This document shows, in pieces, positions 20,268 to 31,297 of a stretch of DNA of 46,576 nucleotides; position 1 is the first letter of the stretch; every line of letters begins with the position of its first letter. Source of the stretch: Pseudooctadecabacter sp. (GTDB lineage Bacteria; Pseudomonadota; Alphaproteobacteria; Rhodobacterales; Rhodobacteraceae). A program made the position numbers and the translations under genes. The stretch is from positions 48,606 to 95,181 of the forward strand of contig NZ_JAHDGE010000004.1 in assembly GCF_020627745.1 (NCBI RefSeq). The letters run 5' to 3'. The notes under the pieces are model-generated. The model saw only the letters and a program-made list of their open reading frames with translations, had not been told where the DNA came from and made no database searches.

Positions 20268-20443
20268 CTGCCCTTCGTCCTCGACTGCCCCGACGTGTCG
20301 CCCTATGGCCCCGTTCAGGCCGCGCCGGATGATTGCGGGCCTTGACGCCCCCCCGCGCTCCGGCCCATGTATGTGGCGACTATACAAGCGGGCGGGCCGT
20401 GTGCGGTAGCCCCAAATTAACCCAATCCAAAGGCGGCGGATCC

Positions 20444-21037
20444 ATGCTCCTCCTGATCGACAACTACGACAGCTTCACCTACAATCTGGTGCATTATTTC
20501 GGGGAATTGGGCGCCGATGTGGTCGTGCGCCGCAATGACAAGATCGACGTGCAAGAGGCGATGGGCATGGGCGCCACCGGCATCGTGCTGTCGCCGGGTC
20601 CTTGCGATCCCGCGCAGGCGGGCATCTGTCTGGCCCTGACCAAAGCCGCAGCGGAAACCAAAACCCCCCTCATGGGTGTGTGCCTTGGCCACCAGACCAT
20701 CGGTGAGGCCTTCGGCGGCAAGGTCATCCGCTGCCATGAAATCGTGCACGGCAAAATGGGCACCATGCACCACACCGGCACATCGGTTTTTGCGGGCCTG
20801 CCCTCCCCGCTTGAGGCGACGCGTTATCATTCCCTGATTGTCGACCGCGCCACCCTGCCCGACTGTCTTGAGGTCACGGCAGAGCTGGAGGACGGCACCA
20901 TCATGGGCCTGCAGCACCGCGAACTGCCCATGCACGGCGTGCAGTTTCACCCCGAAAGCATCCGGTCGGAGCACGGCCATGCCATGCTGAAAAACTTCCT
21001 CGACATTCTGCCTGCCAAAGAAGGGGCCGCCGCATGA
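20444..21037 (+). CDS. trpG: Anthranilate synthase component II (glutamine amidotransferase)
   Basis: Releases ammonia from glutamine for TrpE. The 197-residue class I amidotransferase starts [19 protein letters not shown]. The catalytic Cys80 is in MGVCLGHQ, and the His/Glu pair is in [14 protein letters not shown] near the C-terminus. The open frame runs upstream to 20333, but ATG 20444 is the universal family start. It overlaps trpD by four bases (ATGA). Confidence 0.96.
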   Translation: MLLLIDNYDSFTYNLVHYFGELGADVVVRRNDKIDVQEAMGMGATGIVLSPGPCDPAQAGICLALTKAAAETKTPLMGVCLGHQTIGEAFGGKVIRCHEIVHGKMGTMHHTGTSVFAGLPSPLEATRYHSLIVDRATLPDCLEVTAELEDGTIMGLQHRELPMHGVQFHPESIRSEHGHAMLKNFLDILPAKEGAAA

Positions 21038-22050
21038 GCGATGCCATGAAACCCATCATCCACGCCGCCACCGAAGGCCCTCTGGCCCGCGCCCAGGCCG
21101 AGGCTGCGTTTGAGGAATTCTTCAACGGCACCGCCACCCACGCCCAGATGGCAGGCCTGTTGATGGCCATGCGCACACGCGGCGAAAGCGTGGCTGAATA
21201 CGCCGCCGCCGCCGCCGTCATGCGCGCCAACTGCGTGCCTGTGACTGCGCCCCACGGGGCGATCGACATTGTGGGCACCGGTGGCGACGGCAAAGGAACG
21301 CTCAACATCTCGACCGCCACCGCCTTTGTGGTGGCAGGCGCAGGCGTGCCGGTGGCCAAACACGGCAACAAAAACCTCAGCTCGCTCAGCGGGGCCGCTG
21401 ATGCGCTGACGGAAATGGGGGTGAACACCATGGTGGGCGCCAATGTGGTCGAACGCGGTCTGGCCGAGGCCGGCATCGGCTTCATGATGGCCCCCATGCA
21501 CCATCCGGCGATCAAACACGTGATGCCCGTGCGGCAAGAGTTGGGCACCAAAACGATCTTCAACATCCTCGGGCCACTGACCAATCCCGCAGGCGTCAAA
21601 CGTCAACTCACCGGGGCCTTTGCGCCGGATCTGATCTTTCCCATGGCCGAAACCCTCAAGGAACTCGGGTCGGAGGCCGCATGGCTTGTGCATGGCTCCG
21701 ATGGCACCGATGAGATCACGATCACCGGCCCCACCGCCGTCGCGGCGCTTTCTGGCGGCATGATCGTCGCGCGTGAGGTCCACCCCGAAGACGCAGGCCT
21801 GCCGGTGCATCCATTTGAGGCGATCATGGGCGGCGCACCGGCGGACAACGCCCGCGCCTTCCGCGCCCTGCTGGACGGCGAAGCCTCCGCCTACCGCGAT
21901 GCGGTGCTGCTGAATGCCGCCGCCGCACTGCTGGTCGCGGGCAAGGTGGAGGGGTTGAAGGCCGGGGCTGCCATGGCCGCTGAAAGCATCGATTCTGGGG
22001 CCGCCAAACGCAGCCTTGAAACCTTGGCGCGCATCACATCAGCCGCGTGA
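21034..22050 (+). CDS. trpD: Anthranilate phosphoribosyltransferase
   Basis: Transfers phosphoribosyl from PRPP to anthranilate. At 338 residues it is typical. Motifs are [21 protein letters not shown] (PRPP/metal binding), [15 protein letters not shown], and [11 protein letters not shown] in the middle. Both edges overlap neighbours: ATGA with trpG and GTGA with ung, so the three should be translated in series. Confidence 0.97.
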   Translation: MSDAMKPIIHAATEGPLARAQAEAAFEEFFNGTATHAQMAGLLMAMRTRGESVAEYAAAAAVMRANCVPVTAPHGAIDIVGTGGDGKGTLNISTATAFVVAGAGVPVAKHGNKNLSSLSGAADALTEMGVNTMVGANVVERGLAEAGIGFMMAPMHHPAIKHVMPVRQELGTKTIFNILGPLTNPAGVKRQLTGAFAPDLIFPMAETLKELGSEAAWLVHGSDGTDEITITGPTAVAALSGGMIVAREVHPEDAGLPVHPFEAIMGGAPADNARAFRALLDGEASAYRDAVLLNAAAALLVAGKVEGLKAGAAMAAESIDSGAAKRSLETLARITSAA

Positions 22051-22721
22051 TCCTGCCACGGCCGGACCTGCCTGGCTGGGCCGATCTGCCATTCTGGGAC
22101 ACGGCCTTTCCGGCCGTGCAACAGGCACTCGAAGCTGACACGCGCCATATCCTGCCCCCTGTGGACGATGTTTTTCGCGCCCTCGCGCTGGTGGCGCCTG
22201 ACGACTGCCGTGTCGTGATCCTGGGACAGGACCCTTACCACACCCGTGGCAAACCTGACGGTCTGGCCTTTTCAATCCGCGATGATTTCGCCGGGCGGCT
22301 GGACAGCCTGGGCAATATTTTCAAGGAAATCGAAAGCGATACCGGCGCACAACGCACCAAAACCACCCTGGACGACTGGGCGCAACAGGGTGTGCTCTTG
22401 CTCAACACCGCGCTGACCGTGCCCGAAGGGGCCGCCAAGGGTCACGCCAAACTGGGCTGGAACGCGTTGACGCGGGATGTGTTGATGCGCCTTGGCGATC
22501 GCCCACGGGCCTTTGTGCTGTGGGGCGGTCACGCGCGCGGGTTCGCCAAACACATCACAGCCCCGCCCACAGGCGCGCATCTGATCCATGAAAGCGCGCA
22601 CCCCTCGCCGCTGTCGGTCAAAGCTTTCCGCGGAACGCGCCCCTTCAGCGCGGTCAATGATTGGCTGAAGGCACAGGGCAAACCGCCAATCCATTGGGGC
22701 GATCCCGAGCGAGGTAGCTAG
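22047..22721 (+). CDS. ung: Uracil-DNA glycosylase inside the trp cluster
   Basis: Removes uracil from DNA, starting base-excision repair. The 224-residue family 1 enzyme has the water-activating loop GQDPYH (Asp62), [11 protein letters not shown], and the leucine-loop motif [16 protein letters not shown] near 180-195. It uses a GTG start that overlaps the trpD stop by four bases, so its expression should follow trpGD. Its place between trpD and trpC is odd for a repair gene. A repeat array fills the 295 bases after it. Confidence 0.95.
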   Translation: MILPRPDLPGWADLPFWDTAFPAVQQALEADTRHILPPVDDVFRALALVAPDDCRVVILGQDPYHTRGKPDGLAFSIRDDFAGRLDSLGNIFKEIESDTGAQRTKTTLDDWAQQGVLLLNTALTVPEGAAKGHAKLGWNALTRDVLMRLGDRPRAFVLWGGHARGFAKHITAPPTGAHLIHESAHPSPLSVKAFRGTRPFSAVNDWLKAQGKPPIHWGDPERGS

Positions 22722-22727
22722 GTCGAC

Positions 22728-22977
22728 CTTCGGTCTCTTCGTGCACCCGTGTGAGACGTCCCCTATTGAAGGCTTTCGAATACGGCTCGGGTCACCGACC
22801 ATTCTTCGGCTGAAACGCCCCACTGGGGCCTTTCCAAGACGGCTTTGGGCTCCGCCCGTTCTCGCCTGAAAACCTCCCCCGGAGGTTTTCCGGGACAGCT
22901 CGACCTCTCTGGTTCACAAATACCTCCGCCGGAGGCCAAATTTTCGCAGAAAATTTGCACCCCGCCCGCCGCAGGCG
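22728..22977. repeat. Modular 56/57-bp tandem repeat array, copy C
   Basis: On the minus strand, units start at 22896 (56 bp), 22840 (57 bp) and a degenerate third at 22783. The first has a perfect 10-bp hairpin GAAAACCTCC-CCC-GGAGGTTTTC (22868-22890, plus reading). The second has CCCC-ACT-GGGG. The cap is CTCTGGTTCACAAATACC, then a CCTCCGCCGGAGG palindrome. An AT-rich hairpin AAATTTTC-GCA-GAAAATTT follows (22938-22956), then CCCCGCCCGCCGCAGGCG (22960-22977). It separates ung from trpC; no gene lies in 22722-23016. Confidence 0.87.
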
Positions 22978-23016
22978 CGATTGCCTTTGGCCATCCGCAC
23001 CGCTACCTATCCCTGC

Positions 23017-23823
23017 ATGGATATTCTTGACAAAATCAAAGCCTACAAACTCGACCATATCGCGGCGTGCAAAGCCGACCGCCCCTTGGCCGATGTCGAG
23101 GCCGCCGCGCGGTCCGCTACCGCCCCGCGCAGCTTTGCCGATCGCCTCAGCGAGGCCAGCCGTGAAGGCTACGGCCTGATCGCGGAAATCAAAAAAGCCA
23201 GCCCCTCGAAGGGGCTGATCCGCGAAGATTTTGAACCGGCCAAACTGGCCGAGGCCTATGCCAGCGGCGGGGCCACCTGCCTGAGTGTGTTGACCGACGG
23301 GCCCAGTTTTCAGGGTGCCGATGAGTACCTGACCCAAGCGCGCGACGCCTGTGACCTGCCCGCCCTGCGCAAGGATTTCATGTATGACACCTATCAGGTG
23401 GCCGAAGCCCGCGCCTTGGGCGCCGACGCCATCCTGATCATCCTCGCCTCCGTCGAGGACACCCAAGCCGCAGAGCTTGAGGCCGCGGCGTTCGACTGGG
23501 GCATGGATGTCCTGCTTGAGGTTCACAACGAAGAAGAACTTGAACGCGCCTGCCATCTCAAATCGCCGCTCATGGGGATCAACAACCGCAACCTCAAGAC
23601 ATTCGAGACGACATTGGACACGACCCGCACCCTGTCCAAACAGGTGCCTGCGGATCGGCTGATTGTCTGCGAAAGCGGTCTGAACACCCCCGATGATCTG
23701 GCCGATATGGCCCGCTACGGCGCGCGCACCTTCCTTATTGGCGAAAGCCTGATGCGGCAGGATGATGTGGCCGCAGCCACCCGCAACCTGCTGGCCAATC
23801 CGGTGACCATGGGCGGCATGTGA
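23017..23823 (+). CDS. trpC: Indole-3-glycerol-phosphate synthase
   Basis: Closes the indole ring from CdRP in tryptophan synthesis. The 268-residue TIM barrel has [16 protein letters not shown] (catalytic lysine loop), [44 protein letters not shown] and [13 protein letters not shown]. It is not fused to TrpF. ATG 23017 has no strong ribosome site; the frame is open to 22981. It is cut off from trpGD-ung by copy C and overlaps moaC by three bases. Confidence 0.96.
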   Translation: MDILDKIKAYKLDHIAACKADRPLADVEAAARSATAPRSFADRLSEASREGYGLIAEIKKASPSKGLIREDFEPAKLAEAYASGGATCLSVLTDGPSFQGADEYLTQARDACDLPALRKDFMYDTYQVAEARALGADAILIILASVEDTQAAELEAAAFDWGMDVLLEVHNEEELERACHLKSPLMGINNRNLKTFETTLDTTRTLSKQVPADRLIVCESGLNTPDDLADMARYGARTFLIGESLMRQDDVAAATRNLLANPVTMGGM

Positions 23824-24299
23824 TGGCAGACCGGCTGAGCCATTTTGACGGGGCCGGACAGGCGCATATGGTCGATGTGTCGGACAAAGCGGTCACGGAC
23901 CGCATTGCCGTGGCCGAGGCCTGGGTCAGGATGACCCCACAGACCCTCGCGCATGTGACCGCCGGGACCGCCAAAAAGGGCGACGTCTTGGGCATCGCGC
24001 GGATCGCGGGCATTCAGGGGGCCAAGAAAACCTCAGACCTGATCCCGCTCTGCCACCCGCTGCCAATCACCAAAGTCGCCCTCGACCTTGTGCCAGACGA
24101 CACCCTCCCCGGCGTGCGTATCTCGGCTACAGTCAAGACAACGGGCCAGACCGGCGTGGAAATGGAAGCCCTCACCGCTGCCTCCACTGCCGCGCTGACG
24201 ATCTACGACATGCTCAAGGCCGTGCAAAAAGACATGGACATCGGCGGCCTGCGCGTCACCCTCAAAGACGGCGGCAAATCTGGCCGGTTTGAGGGATGA
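23823..24299 (+). CDS. moaC: Cyclic pyranopterin monophosphate synthase
   Basis: Works with MoaA in the first stage of molybdenum cofactor synthesis. The 158 residues carry [37 protein letters not shown] and [20 protein letters not shown], and end with [14 protein letters not shown] 23823 shares a base with the trpC stop (TGATG); a GTG one codon earlier is less likely. It overlaps moeA by four bases. Confidence 0.96.
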   Translation: MADRLSHFDGAGQAHMVDVSDKAVTDRIAVAEAWVRMTPQTLAHVTAGTAKKGDVLGIARIAGIQGAKKTSDLIPLCHPLPITKVALDLVPDDTLPGVRISATVKTTGQTGVEMEALTAASTAALTIYDMLKAVQKDMDIGGLRVTLKDGGKSGRFEG

Positions 24300-25486
24300 T
24301 CTCCGTCGACGCCGCACAGGCGCTGTGTTTGGGGTTGGTGCGCGCGGGCGAGGCAGAGGTTGTTGACCTTGCCGATGCCCTGGGCCGCGTTTTGGCCGCC
24401 CCCCTGAGAGCCAAACGGGACCAGCCGCCGTTTTCAGCCTCGGCCATGGATGGCTATGCGGTTCAAAGCGGCCAAGCGACGACAGGCAGCACCTTTGATG
24501 TCATCGGGGAAGCCGCCGCCGGGCATGGATGGGACGGGCATGTAGGCCCCGGACAGGCCGTGCGAATTTTCACCGGCGCGCCGGTGCCTGACGGGGCAAC
24601 CCGTGTGATTATTCAGGAAAACGTGACCCGCAACGGCGATCAGATTACCCTCACGGAACCCCTGAAAGACAACATCAATATCCGCCCGCAAGGCGCTGAT
24701 TTTACACGTGACTTCACCCTCGACGCCCCCCGCGCGCTGACCTCTGCCGATCTTGCGCTGATAGCTGCGATGAACCATGCGCGTGTCGCGGTCATCCGCC
24801 GCCCCAAGGTCGCGCTGATCTCAACCGGCGATGAACTTTTGATGCCGGGGGGGGATCCGGGGCCGGATCAGATCATCGCCTCGAACGTCTTCGCGCTGCA
24901 GGCTATGCTGGCCCAAACCGGGGCCGAGGCGCATGTCCTGCCCATCGCGCCCGACACGCCTGAGGCGCTGGACACGACCTTGGCGCAGGCCGCAGATTGG
25001 GGGGCGGATATCATCGTCACCATCGGCGGCGCGTCGGTGGGCGATCATGACCTTGTGGCCCCTGCCCTCGACCGCTTTGGCGTCACCCGCAGTTTTCACA
25101 AAATCGCCATGCGGCCGGGCAAGCCGCTGATGGCGGGTGCCAAGGGCCGCGTCGCCTTTCTTGGCCTGCCGGGAAATCCCGTGTCGGCGGTGGTCTGTGG
25201 CCATTTGTTTTTGCTGCCGATGGTGCGGCGCGCGCTGGGGCTGGATGATGTGCTGCCCCCTGCGCTGACCGCCCGCCTGACCGCTCCGCTTCCGGCTGGT
25301 GGGCCCCGCGCCCACTACATGCGCGCGCGCTTTGACGAGGGGGATGCCGCGCGGCAGGTCACCGCCTTTGATCGTCAGGACAGTTCCATGTTGACGGTGC
25401 TGGCCGAGGCGAATTGCCTGCTGCTGCGCCCCATTGATGACGCGCCCAAGGCGGCCGGCGATGCTGTGACGATCTATCCGATCTGA
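24296..25486 (+). CDS. moeA: Molybdopterin molybdenumtransferase
   Basis: Inserts molybdate into adenylated molybdopterin, the final step for Mo-cofactor. The 396-residue protein has [15 protein letters not shown] near the N-terminus, the MoCF-binding domain with [10 protein letters not shown] and [11 protein letters not shown], and [21 protein letters not shown]. It overlaps moaC by four bases (ATGA), giving a trpC-moaC-moeA transcript. Confidence 0.95.
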   Translation: MISVDAAQALCLGLVRAGEAEVVDLADALGRVLAAPLRAKRDQPPFSASAMDGYAVQSGQATTGSTFDVIGEAAAGHGWDGHVGPGQAVRIFTGAPVPDGATRVIIQENVTRNGDQITLTEPLKDNINIRPQGADFTRDFTLDAPRALTSADLALIAAMNHARVAVIRRPKVALISTGDELLMPGGDPGPDQIIASNVFALQAMLAQTGAEAHVLPIAPDTPEALDTTLAQAADWGADIIVTIGGASVGDHDLVAPALDRFGVTRSFHKIAMRPGKPLMAGAKGRVAFLGLPGNPVSAVVCGHLFLLPMVRRALGLDDVLPPALTARLTAPLPAGGPRAHYMRARFDEGDAARQVTAFDRQDSSMLTVLAEANCLLLRPIDDAPKAAGDAVTIYPI

Positions 25487-25511
25487 AACAGAACATATTG
25501 ACACAAAACAA

Positions 25512-25526
25512 GAACACCAGTAGAAC
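25512..25526 (+). promoter_or_regulatory. LexA (SOS) box upstream of lexA
   Basis: GAAC-N7-GAAC, the exact alphaproteobacterial SOS box (GTTC-N7-GTTC on the other strand), lies 34 bases before the lexA ATG. It indicates autoregulation of lexA. I saw no such box before ung, nrdJ or comEC. Confidence 0.9.
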
Positions 25527-25559
25527 ATCCCGAACCACAGCTGTTGAGGGAGAGGGCGC

Positions 25560-26270
25560 ATGCTCACCAAGAAGCAACTTGATCTACTGGAATTCATCCA
25601 TAAGCGCGTGCAGCGTGACGGGGTGCCGCCCAGCTTTGATGAGATGAAGGAAGCCCTTGATCTGCGGTCCAAATCCGGCATCCACCGGCTGATCACAGCC
25701 TTGGAGGAACGCGGGTTTATCCGCCGTCTGGCGCACCGTGCGCGGGCGCTGGAGATTGTAAAACTGCCCGACGCGCTTGAGGCGAAGCTGGGCGGCGCGC
25801 CTGCCCCATCGGGGTTCACGCCCAAGGTGATTGACGGCGACCGGCCCGACAGCCGTCCCGCGGCGGCACAACCGCTGGAAAACGGTGGCGCAATTGAACT
25901 GCCCGTCATGGGCCGGATCGCTGCCGGTGTGCCCATCGCCGCCATCTCAGAGGTCAGCCGCAACGTGGCCGTGCCTGCCGCCATGGTCGGCAAAGGCGAT
26001 CACTACGCGCTTGAAGTCAAAGGCGACTCCATGATCGACGCGGGCATCAACGACGGTGACGTGGTCATCATTCGTGAGACGCAAACAGCCGACAACGGCG
26101 ACATCGTCGTGGCGCTGGTCGAAGACGCAGAAGCCACGTTGAAACGGTATCGCCGCAACGGCAATGCCATAGCACTTGAGGCGGCGAACCCGGCCTATGA
26201 AACCCGGCTGTTCCGGGATGATCAGGTGAAGGTTCAGGGCCGCTTGGTCGGGCTGATCCGGTCCTACTGA
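25560..26270 (+). CDS. lexA: SOS repressor LexA
   Basis: Represses DNA-damage genes and cleaves itself when RecA filaments form. The 236 residues include a winged helix domain (1-68, with [20 protein letters not shown]). A longer linker than in E. coli (about 70-110) follows, then the peptidase domain. The cleavage bond is Ala122-Gly123 in GRIAAGVPI. The catalytic Ser157 is in KGDSMID and Lys195 in ATLKRY. A LexA box lies upstream. The 3' end overlaps the convergent comEC by seven bases. Confidence 0.97.
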   Translation: MLTKKQLDLLEFIHKRVQRDGVPPSFDEMKEALDLRSKSGIHRLITALEERGFIRRLAHRARALEIVKLPDALEAKLGGAPAPSGFTPKVIDGDRPDSRPAAAQPLENGGAIELPVMGRIAAGVPIAAISEVSRNVAVPAAMVGKGDHYALEVKGDSMIDAGINDGDVVIIRETQTADNGDIVVALVEDAEATLKRYRRNGNAIALEAANPAYETRLFRDDQVKVQGRLVGLIRSY

Positions 26271-28345
26271 AGCCGAGCCAGCGCGCGGGTCAGCGGGCTG
26301 TCCCGCTGACGCACCTCGCGCGCGTTCCACAGCCTGTCGCCCGTGCGGTCGCGCACTGTTTCGAGGCGCAGGCGCCCGTCCTCCACCCACCCTGCAACAG
26401 CGCCGGTCTGGCGCAAACGGCGGATGTCAAACAGGGTGCAGCCTGCGGGGGCGCTGTGGTCTTGGTTGGTGATGAGGATATCCGCGCCGCCACAGCCTGA
26501 CACCTCGGCCAGCGCCGTTTTACCCCTGATGTTGATGACCTCGGTCCGGCCAAGGGTGGCACGGATGATGCGGCCGTCTTCGTCCAGCCCTGCCCGCGCA
26601 TAGGCATCTTCTTGGGGCACCGGCGCACCGTCGTTTTCCAGCCAGCTGCCCGCCGCGAAACTTTCCCCGCGCGCCTTGGACACCGCGCGGCCCTCTTGCG
26701 TCATCACCCCGATCAGCGATCCGCTGTCCGCAATCAACAGGTCGGGCCGTTCGGCCACCTGCCACAGCGCAAACCCCAGCATCAGCGGCACGAGACCGGC
26801 CCAACGGGCCGACCCGCGCCACAAGATTACGGCCAATCCCCCCACGGCGATCAGCACCAAGACCTCCGGCCCCGGTGTCACCACATGGCGCAGGCTGCCG
26901 CCCAAACCGGTTACAAAATGCGCCACGCCCAAAATCCAGCTGAGGCCAAAATCCATCAGCCACAGGCCGATCCCCTCAAGACCCACGGGCCACAGGACCG
27001 TGGCCAGCACCGCCGAGGGCATCACGAGCGTGCCCATAAGCGGCACGCTCAGCAGGTTGGCAATCAGCCCGTATTGGGCGATCTGGTTGAAATGGAACGC
27101 GGCGATGGGGGCTGTGGCCAGCCCTGCCACCAGCGACGACACCACCACGGCCCCCACAGGGCGCAGCCAGCGGGGCACAGCGTCCATGGGCACATGGCGC
27201 ATCCCTGAAAACACCGCCACAAGGGCGGTGGTCGCGGCAAAGGACATCTGGAAGCCGGGACCGAACAGCGCCTCTGGCCGCAGGATCAGCACAAGAATGG
27301 CGGCGATGGCCACCGCCCGCAGGGTCAGTGCGCGCCTGTCGCACAGCACCGCCACCAACATCACCGCCACCATGATGAACGCCCGTTGCGTGGCGATATT
27401 CCCTCCCGACAAAGCCAGATAGCAGGCCGCGACGATCAAGGCCGCGATGGCTGCGATTTTCTTGGTCGGGAACCGCAGCGCCACGCGCGGGAAAAGTGCC
27501 AGACCGTAGCGCACCAGCCCAAAGATGAAGGCCGCCAGAATGCCCATGTGCATCCCCGAAATCGCCAGCAAATGCGCAAGATTGGACGCCCTGAGCGCCG
27601 CCAGCGACGCCTGCCCCATGGCGCTTCGGTCGCCGGTCATGATGGCGGCGGCAAAGGCACCGGCCTCCCCCTCCATGCGCGCCTGCACGCCTTGGCTGAT
27701 CGCCACCCTTTGGCGGTAGACCCACAGGCCCGCAGCCCCGTCAGATGCGGGCCGCGCCAGCAACACCGGCGTGCGCGTGTAGCCCACAGCGCCCAAGCCC
27801 TGAAACCATGCCATACGTTGAAAATCGAAGCCCCCCGGCTCCACAGGGCCTGAGGGCGGCGACAGGTGCCCTGTCAGGATGACGGTCTGGCCCGGCTCAG
27901 GGGTGATAAAGCCCTGTTCACCATGCAAGGACACGCGTACCTTGGCGGGTGTGCGGCGCGGGTCCATCCGTTCGAGGACCACGCGGTCAAGGGTCAGGCG
28001 CACGGCCTCGGATTGGGAGCGGTCGATGGCCACGATGCGGCCTTCGATGGCGCCGTAGTACCGAAAGCCCAGCACCGGTTCGGCCACCATATGCGCACGC
28101 ACGCCAGCCAGACCGAACCCGCCCGCAATCAGCGCCAGCGCCACCACCGTGATGCGCAGGCCCTCAGGCAGCCAGCGCTGCACGACCCAAACGACCAAAG
28201 CGCAGACCAACAGCGTGGCGGACGCGGCTAAGGGCGGCTCAAATTTAAGCCCGAAATAGAGAGCAATTCCGACAGACAGCCCGATGGGCGTCCACAGGAA
28301 CAGATGGTCCCGTTGGGCAGCAATCTGTCCCAGCATGGCCTGCAT
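26264..28345 (-). CDS. comEC: ComEC/Rec2-family DNA-uptake channel with degenerate C-terminal domain
   Basis: A 693-residue membrane protein related to the channel that brings single-stranded DNA across the inner membrane. It has an N-terminal DUF4131-like part (about 20-190). The competence core follows with about ten membrane segments ([22 protein letters not shown], then [10 protein letters not shown]). The C-terminal 190 residues stand where many relatives carry a metallo-beta-lactamase domain. They keep ADSGSLIGV but show no HxHxDH, so nuclease activity is unlikely. Start ATG 28345 follows GGAGGA; the frame is open to 28417. It diverges from gltX. Confidence 0.87.
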   Translation of the reverse strand: MQAMLGQIAAQRDHLFLWTPIGLSVGIALYFGLKFEPPLAASATLLVCALVVWVVQRWLPEGLRITVVALALIAGGFGLAGVRAHMVAEPVLGFRYYGAIEGRIVAIDRSQSEAVRLTLDRVVLERMDPRRTPAKVRVSLHGEQGFITPEPGQTVILTGHLSPPSGPVEPGGFDFQRMAWFQGLGAVGYTRTPVLLARPASDGAAGLWVYRQRVAISQGVQARMEGEAGAFAAAIMTGDRSAMGQASLAALRASNLAHLLAISGMHMGILAAFIFGLVRYGLALFPRVALRFPTKKIAAIAALIVAACYLALSGGNIATQRAFIMVAVMLVAVLCDRRALTLRAVAIAAILVLILRPEALFGPGFQMSFAATTALVAVFSGMRHVPMDAVPRWLRPVGAVVVSSLVAGLATAPIAAFHFNQIAQYGLIANLLSVPLMGTLVMPSAVLATVLWPVGLEGIGLWLMDFGLSWILGVAHFVTGLGGSLRHVVTPGPEVLVLIAVGGLAVILWRGSARWAGLVPLMLGFALWQVAERPDLLIADSGSLIGVMTQEGRAVSKARGESFAAGSWLENDGAPVPQEDAYARAGLDEDGRIIRATLGRTEVINIRGKTALAEVSGCGGADILITNQDHSAPAGCTLFDIRRLRQTGAVAGWVEDGRLRLETVRDRTGDRLWNAREVRQRDSPLTRALARLQ

Positions 28346-28444
28346 CTCTTGTCCTCCGACGGCGGGCTTAGTATCTGCGGCGCAACGTCCGGCCCCGTGC
28401 GGCCCCAACTTCACCATTTTGTAGTTAGCAAAAGGTTAATTTTC

Positions 28445-29848
28445 ATGTCCGATCGCCCCGTCGTCACCCGTTTCGCCCCCTCGCCTACGGGTGCCCTGCA
28501 TATCGGCGGCGCCCGCACGGCGCTGTTCAACTGGCTGTATGCCCGTGGTCGGGGCGGCAAGTTCCTTTTGCGGATCGAGGACACGGACAAAGCCCGATCC
28601 ACTGATGAAAACCGTCAGGCTATTCTGGACGGGCTGACGTGGCTGGGTCTGGACTGGGACGGCGCGCCCACATCGCAGGCCGCCAATGCCGACCGCCATG
28701 CCGAGGTCGCGCGGCACATGCTGGCGGATGGCACGGCCTACAAATGTTTCTCAACCCAGGACGAAATCGAGGCCTTTCGCGAAGAGGCGCGCGCCAACAA
28801 AACCTCCACCCTGTTCCGGTCCCCGTGGCGCGATGTGCCTGATGCAGACCACCCCGACGCGCCATACGTCATTCGCGTCAAGGCCCCCCGTGAGGGGTCT
28901 GTCACCTTGCATGACGAAGTGCAGGGCGACGTGACCTACCAGAACGACCAGTTGGACGACATGGTGCTGCTGCGCTCGGACGGCTCGCCTGTGTATATGC
29001 TGGCCGTGGTGGTCGATGACCATGATATGGGCGTGACCCACGTGGTGCGCGGCGACGACCATCTGGCCAATGCCTTCCGCCAGAACCTGATTTACGACGC
29101 CATGGGCTGGGACAAACCCGTGCTGGCGCATATCCCGCTGATTTTCGGGCCCGACGGCAAGAAACTGTCGAAGCGGCACGGGGCCACGGGGGCGGCTGAA
29201 TATCAGGCCATGGGCTATCCTGCGGCGGGGATGCGCAATTACCTCACGCGGTTGGGATGGTCGCACGGGGATGACGAATTCTTCACCGATGAACAGGCGC
29301 GGGACTGGTTTGATCTGGACGGGATCGGCAAGTCCCCGGCGCGGTTCGACACCAAAAAGCTGGAAAATCTGTGCGGCCAGCATATTGCCGCCGCAGAGGA
29401 TGCTGCACTGCTGCATGAGGTGGAGGGCTATCTGGCCGCCACCGACCAGCCTGCCCTTACGTCACCACAACGTGACGGAATGTTGAAAGCCATGCCGAGC
29501 CTGAAGGAACGGTCGAAGACCTTCCCGGAACTTCTTGATAAGGCTCACTTTGTTCTCACATCCCGCCCTATTGTGCCAGATGAAAAAGCAGCCAAGGCGC
29601 TGGATGATGTACACAAAGGTATACTGGCGGAATTGACGCCGCAGTTGCAAACTGGTAGCTGGACGCGAGACGACCTCGAAGGGATCGTGGGCGCCCTTGC
29701 AGAGGCCCATGACACCAAACTTGGCAAACTGGCCGGACCGCTGCGCGCGGCGCTGGCAGGGCGCGCGGTGTCCCCTTCGGTCTTTGACATGATGCTGGTC
29801 CTTGGGCGGGACGAAACCATCGCCCGGATCAAGGACGCAACCGTCTGA
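28445..29848 (+). CDS. gltX: Glutamate--tRNA ligase
   Basis: Charges tRNA-Glu. The 467-residue class I synthetase has [22 protein letters not shown] (HIGH-type motif) near the N-terminus and [11 protein letters not shown] (KMSKS-type) around 240-250, followed by the anticodon-binding region. The frame is open to 28304, but [10 protein letters not shown] at 28445 is the proper start. Rhodobacterales often carry two GltX paralogues, so this may be one of two. Confidence 0.96.
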   Translation: MSDRPVVTRFAPSPTGALHIGGARTALFNWLYARGRGGKFLLRIEDTDKARSTDENRQAILDGLTWLGLDWDGAPTSQAANADRHAEVARHMLADGTAYKCFSTQDEIEAFREEARANKTSTLFRSPWRDVPDADHPDAPYVIRVKAPREGSVTLHDEVQGDVTYQNDQLDDMVLLRSDGSPVYMLAVVVDDHDMGVTHVVRGDDHLANAFRQNLIYDAMGWDKPVLAHIPLIFGPDGKKLSKRHGATGAAEYQAMGYPAAGMRNYLTRLGWSHGDDEFFTDEQARDWFDLDGIGKSPARFDTKKLENLCGQHIAAAEDAALLHEVEGYLAATDQPALTSPQRDGMLKAMPSLKERSKTFPELLDKAHFVLTSRPIVPDEKAAKALDDVHKGILAELTPQLQTGSWTRDDLEGIVGALAEAHDTKLGKLAGPLRAALAGRAVSPSVFDMMLVLGRDETIARIKDATV

Positions 29849-29856
29849 AACCAAAT

Positions 29857-29876
29857 GCTAACACGTGACTGTTAGC
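29857..29876 (+). promoter_or_regulatory. GCTAACA/TGTTAGC everted repeat between gltX and gltA
   Basis: GCTAACA and TGTTAGC pair perfectly around CGTGAC, eight bases after the gltX stop and 71 bases before gltA. The arms are the half-sites of the palindrome seen before eno, so this may be an operator for a CceR-type regulator. As RNA it would form a 7-bp hairpin, but no T-run follows. Confidence 0.4.
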
Positions 29877-29947
29877 GCGGATCAGACGCAGATTTGACGA
29901 CGTTGCGGGGTTCGCGCCCTGTTGCGTGCCTAGAAAGGGAAAAACAC

Positions 29948-31240
29948 ATGGCTGACCAGAAAACAGCAACGCTGACCATTGATGGTAAATCCTACGAATT
30001 GCCGATCCACTCCCCCACTGCGGGGCCTGACGTGATCGACATTCGCAAACTCTACGGTCAGGCTGGTGTGTTCACCTACGATCCGGGCTTTACGTCCACT
30101 GCCGCCTGCGACAGCACCATCACCTTTATTGATGGCGACAAAGGTGAACTGCTGCACCGTGGCTATCCCATCGACCAACTGGCGTCCGACAGCCATTACC
30201 TTGAGGTGTGCTATGCGCTGCTGTACGGCGAACTGCCGTCAGCTGAGGAGTTGGAGAAGTTCGAAAGCCTCGTGACCAATCACACGATGTTGCACGAACA
30301 GATGGCCAATTTCTTCCGTGGATTCCGCCGCGATGCGCACCCGATGGCCATTATGGTCGGCGTCGTGGGCGCCATGTCCGCGTTCTATCACGACAGCACC
30401 GACATCAACGACCCCCACCAGCGTGAGGTCGCAACGATCCGCCTGATCGCCAAGATGCCGACGATCGCCGCGTGGGCCTATAAATACACCATTGGCCAGC
30501 CGTTCGTCTATCCGCGCAACGATCTGGACTATGCGTCCAACTTCCTGCGGATGTGTTTTGCGGTGCCTGCAGAAGATTACGAAGTGAACCCGATCCTCGC
30601 CCGCGCCATGGACCGGATTTTCACGCTGCATGCCGATCACGAACAGAATGCCTCGACTTCGACCGTGCGGTTGGCGTCCTCCTCGGGTGCAAACCCCTTT
30701 GCGTGTATCGCCGCTGGCATCGCCTGCCTGTGGGGTCCGGCCCACGGTGGCGCGAACCAGGCCTGTCTGGAGATGCTCAAGGAAATCGGCACACCAGACC
30801 GGATCCCCGAATTTATCGCCCGTGCCAAGGACAAGAACGACAGCTACCGTCTGATGGGCTTCGGCCACCGCGTTTACAAAAACCACGATCCGCGCGCGAC
30901 GGTGATGAAACAATCCGCCGACGAGGTTCTGGAACTGCTCGGGGTTGAGGACAATCCACTGTTGCAAGTCGCGATCGAGCTTGAAAAGCAGGCCTTGGCC
31001 GACCCCTATTTCGCCGAGAAAAAGCTGTTCCCGAACGTCGATTTCTATTCAGGCATCATTCTTGAGGCGATGGGCTTTCCCACGTCCATGTTCACACCGA
31101 TCTTTGCCCTGGCCCGCACCGTGGGCTGGATTTCCCAGTGGAAAGAACAGCTTGACGATCCGCAACTGAAAATCGGCCGCCCGCGTCAGCTGTATTGCGG
31201 CATGACCGCGCGCGATTACGTGGACATCGAAAAGCGCTAA
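29948..31240 (+). CDS. gltA: Citrate synthase
   Basis: Condenses acetyl-CoA and oxaloacetate at the entry of the TCA cycle. At 430 residues it is the long (type II) form. Motifs include [49 protein letters not shown] (active-site His), and [17 protein letters not shown] 29948 follows AGAAAGGGA. It has its own terminator, which overlaps the translation signal of the next gene. Confidence 0.98.
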   Translation: MADQKTATLTIDGKSYELPIHSPTAGPDVIDIRKLYGQAGVFTYDPGFTSTAACDSTITFIDGDKGELLHRGYPIDQLASDSHYLEVCYALLYGELPSAEELEKFESLVTNHTMLHEQMANFFRGFRRDAHPMAIMVGVVGAMSAFYHDSTDINDPHQREVATIRLIAKMPTIAAWAYKYTIGQPFVYPRNDLDYASNFLRMCFAVPAEDYEVNPILARAMDRIFTLHADHEQNASTSTVRLASSSGANPFACIAAGIACLWGPAHGGANQACLEMLKEIGTPDRIPEFIARAKDKNDSYRLMGFGHRVYKNHDPRATVMKQSADEVLELLGVEDNPLLQVAIELEKQALADPYFAEKKLFPNVDFYSGIILEAMGFPTSMFTPIFALARTVGWISQWKEQLDDPQLKIGRPRQLYCGMTARDYVDIEKR

Positions 31241-31260
31241 TCGACGCTGGATTTCGGATC

Positions 31261-31296
31261 AAAGGCCCTTCAGGATCACCCTTGGAGGGCCTTTTT
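31261..31296 (+). terminator. gltA terminator that contains the Shine-Dalgarno of the next gene
   Basis: AAAGGCCCT (31261-31269) pairs with AGGGCCTTT (31286-31294), followed by TT, a good intrinsic terminator 20 bases after gltA. GGAGG at 31284-31288 overlaps the right arm and is nine bases before the next ATG. In transcripts that read through, this hairpin would hide the ribosome site of the acetyltransferase gene. Confidence 0.85.
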
Positions 31297-31297
31297 C

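Noticed and set aside
5021..22977. CRISPR array or insertion sequences from the repeated units
   Set aside because: Units are adjacent with no unique spacers, there are no cas genes, and no transposase is present near any copy.
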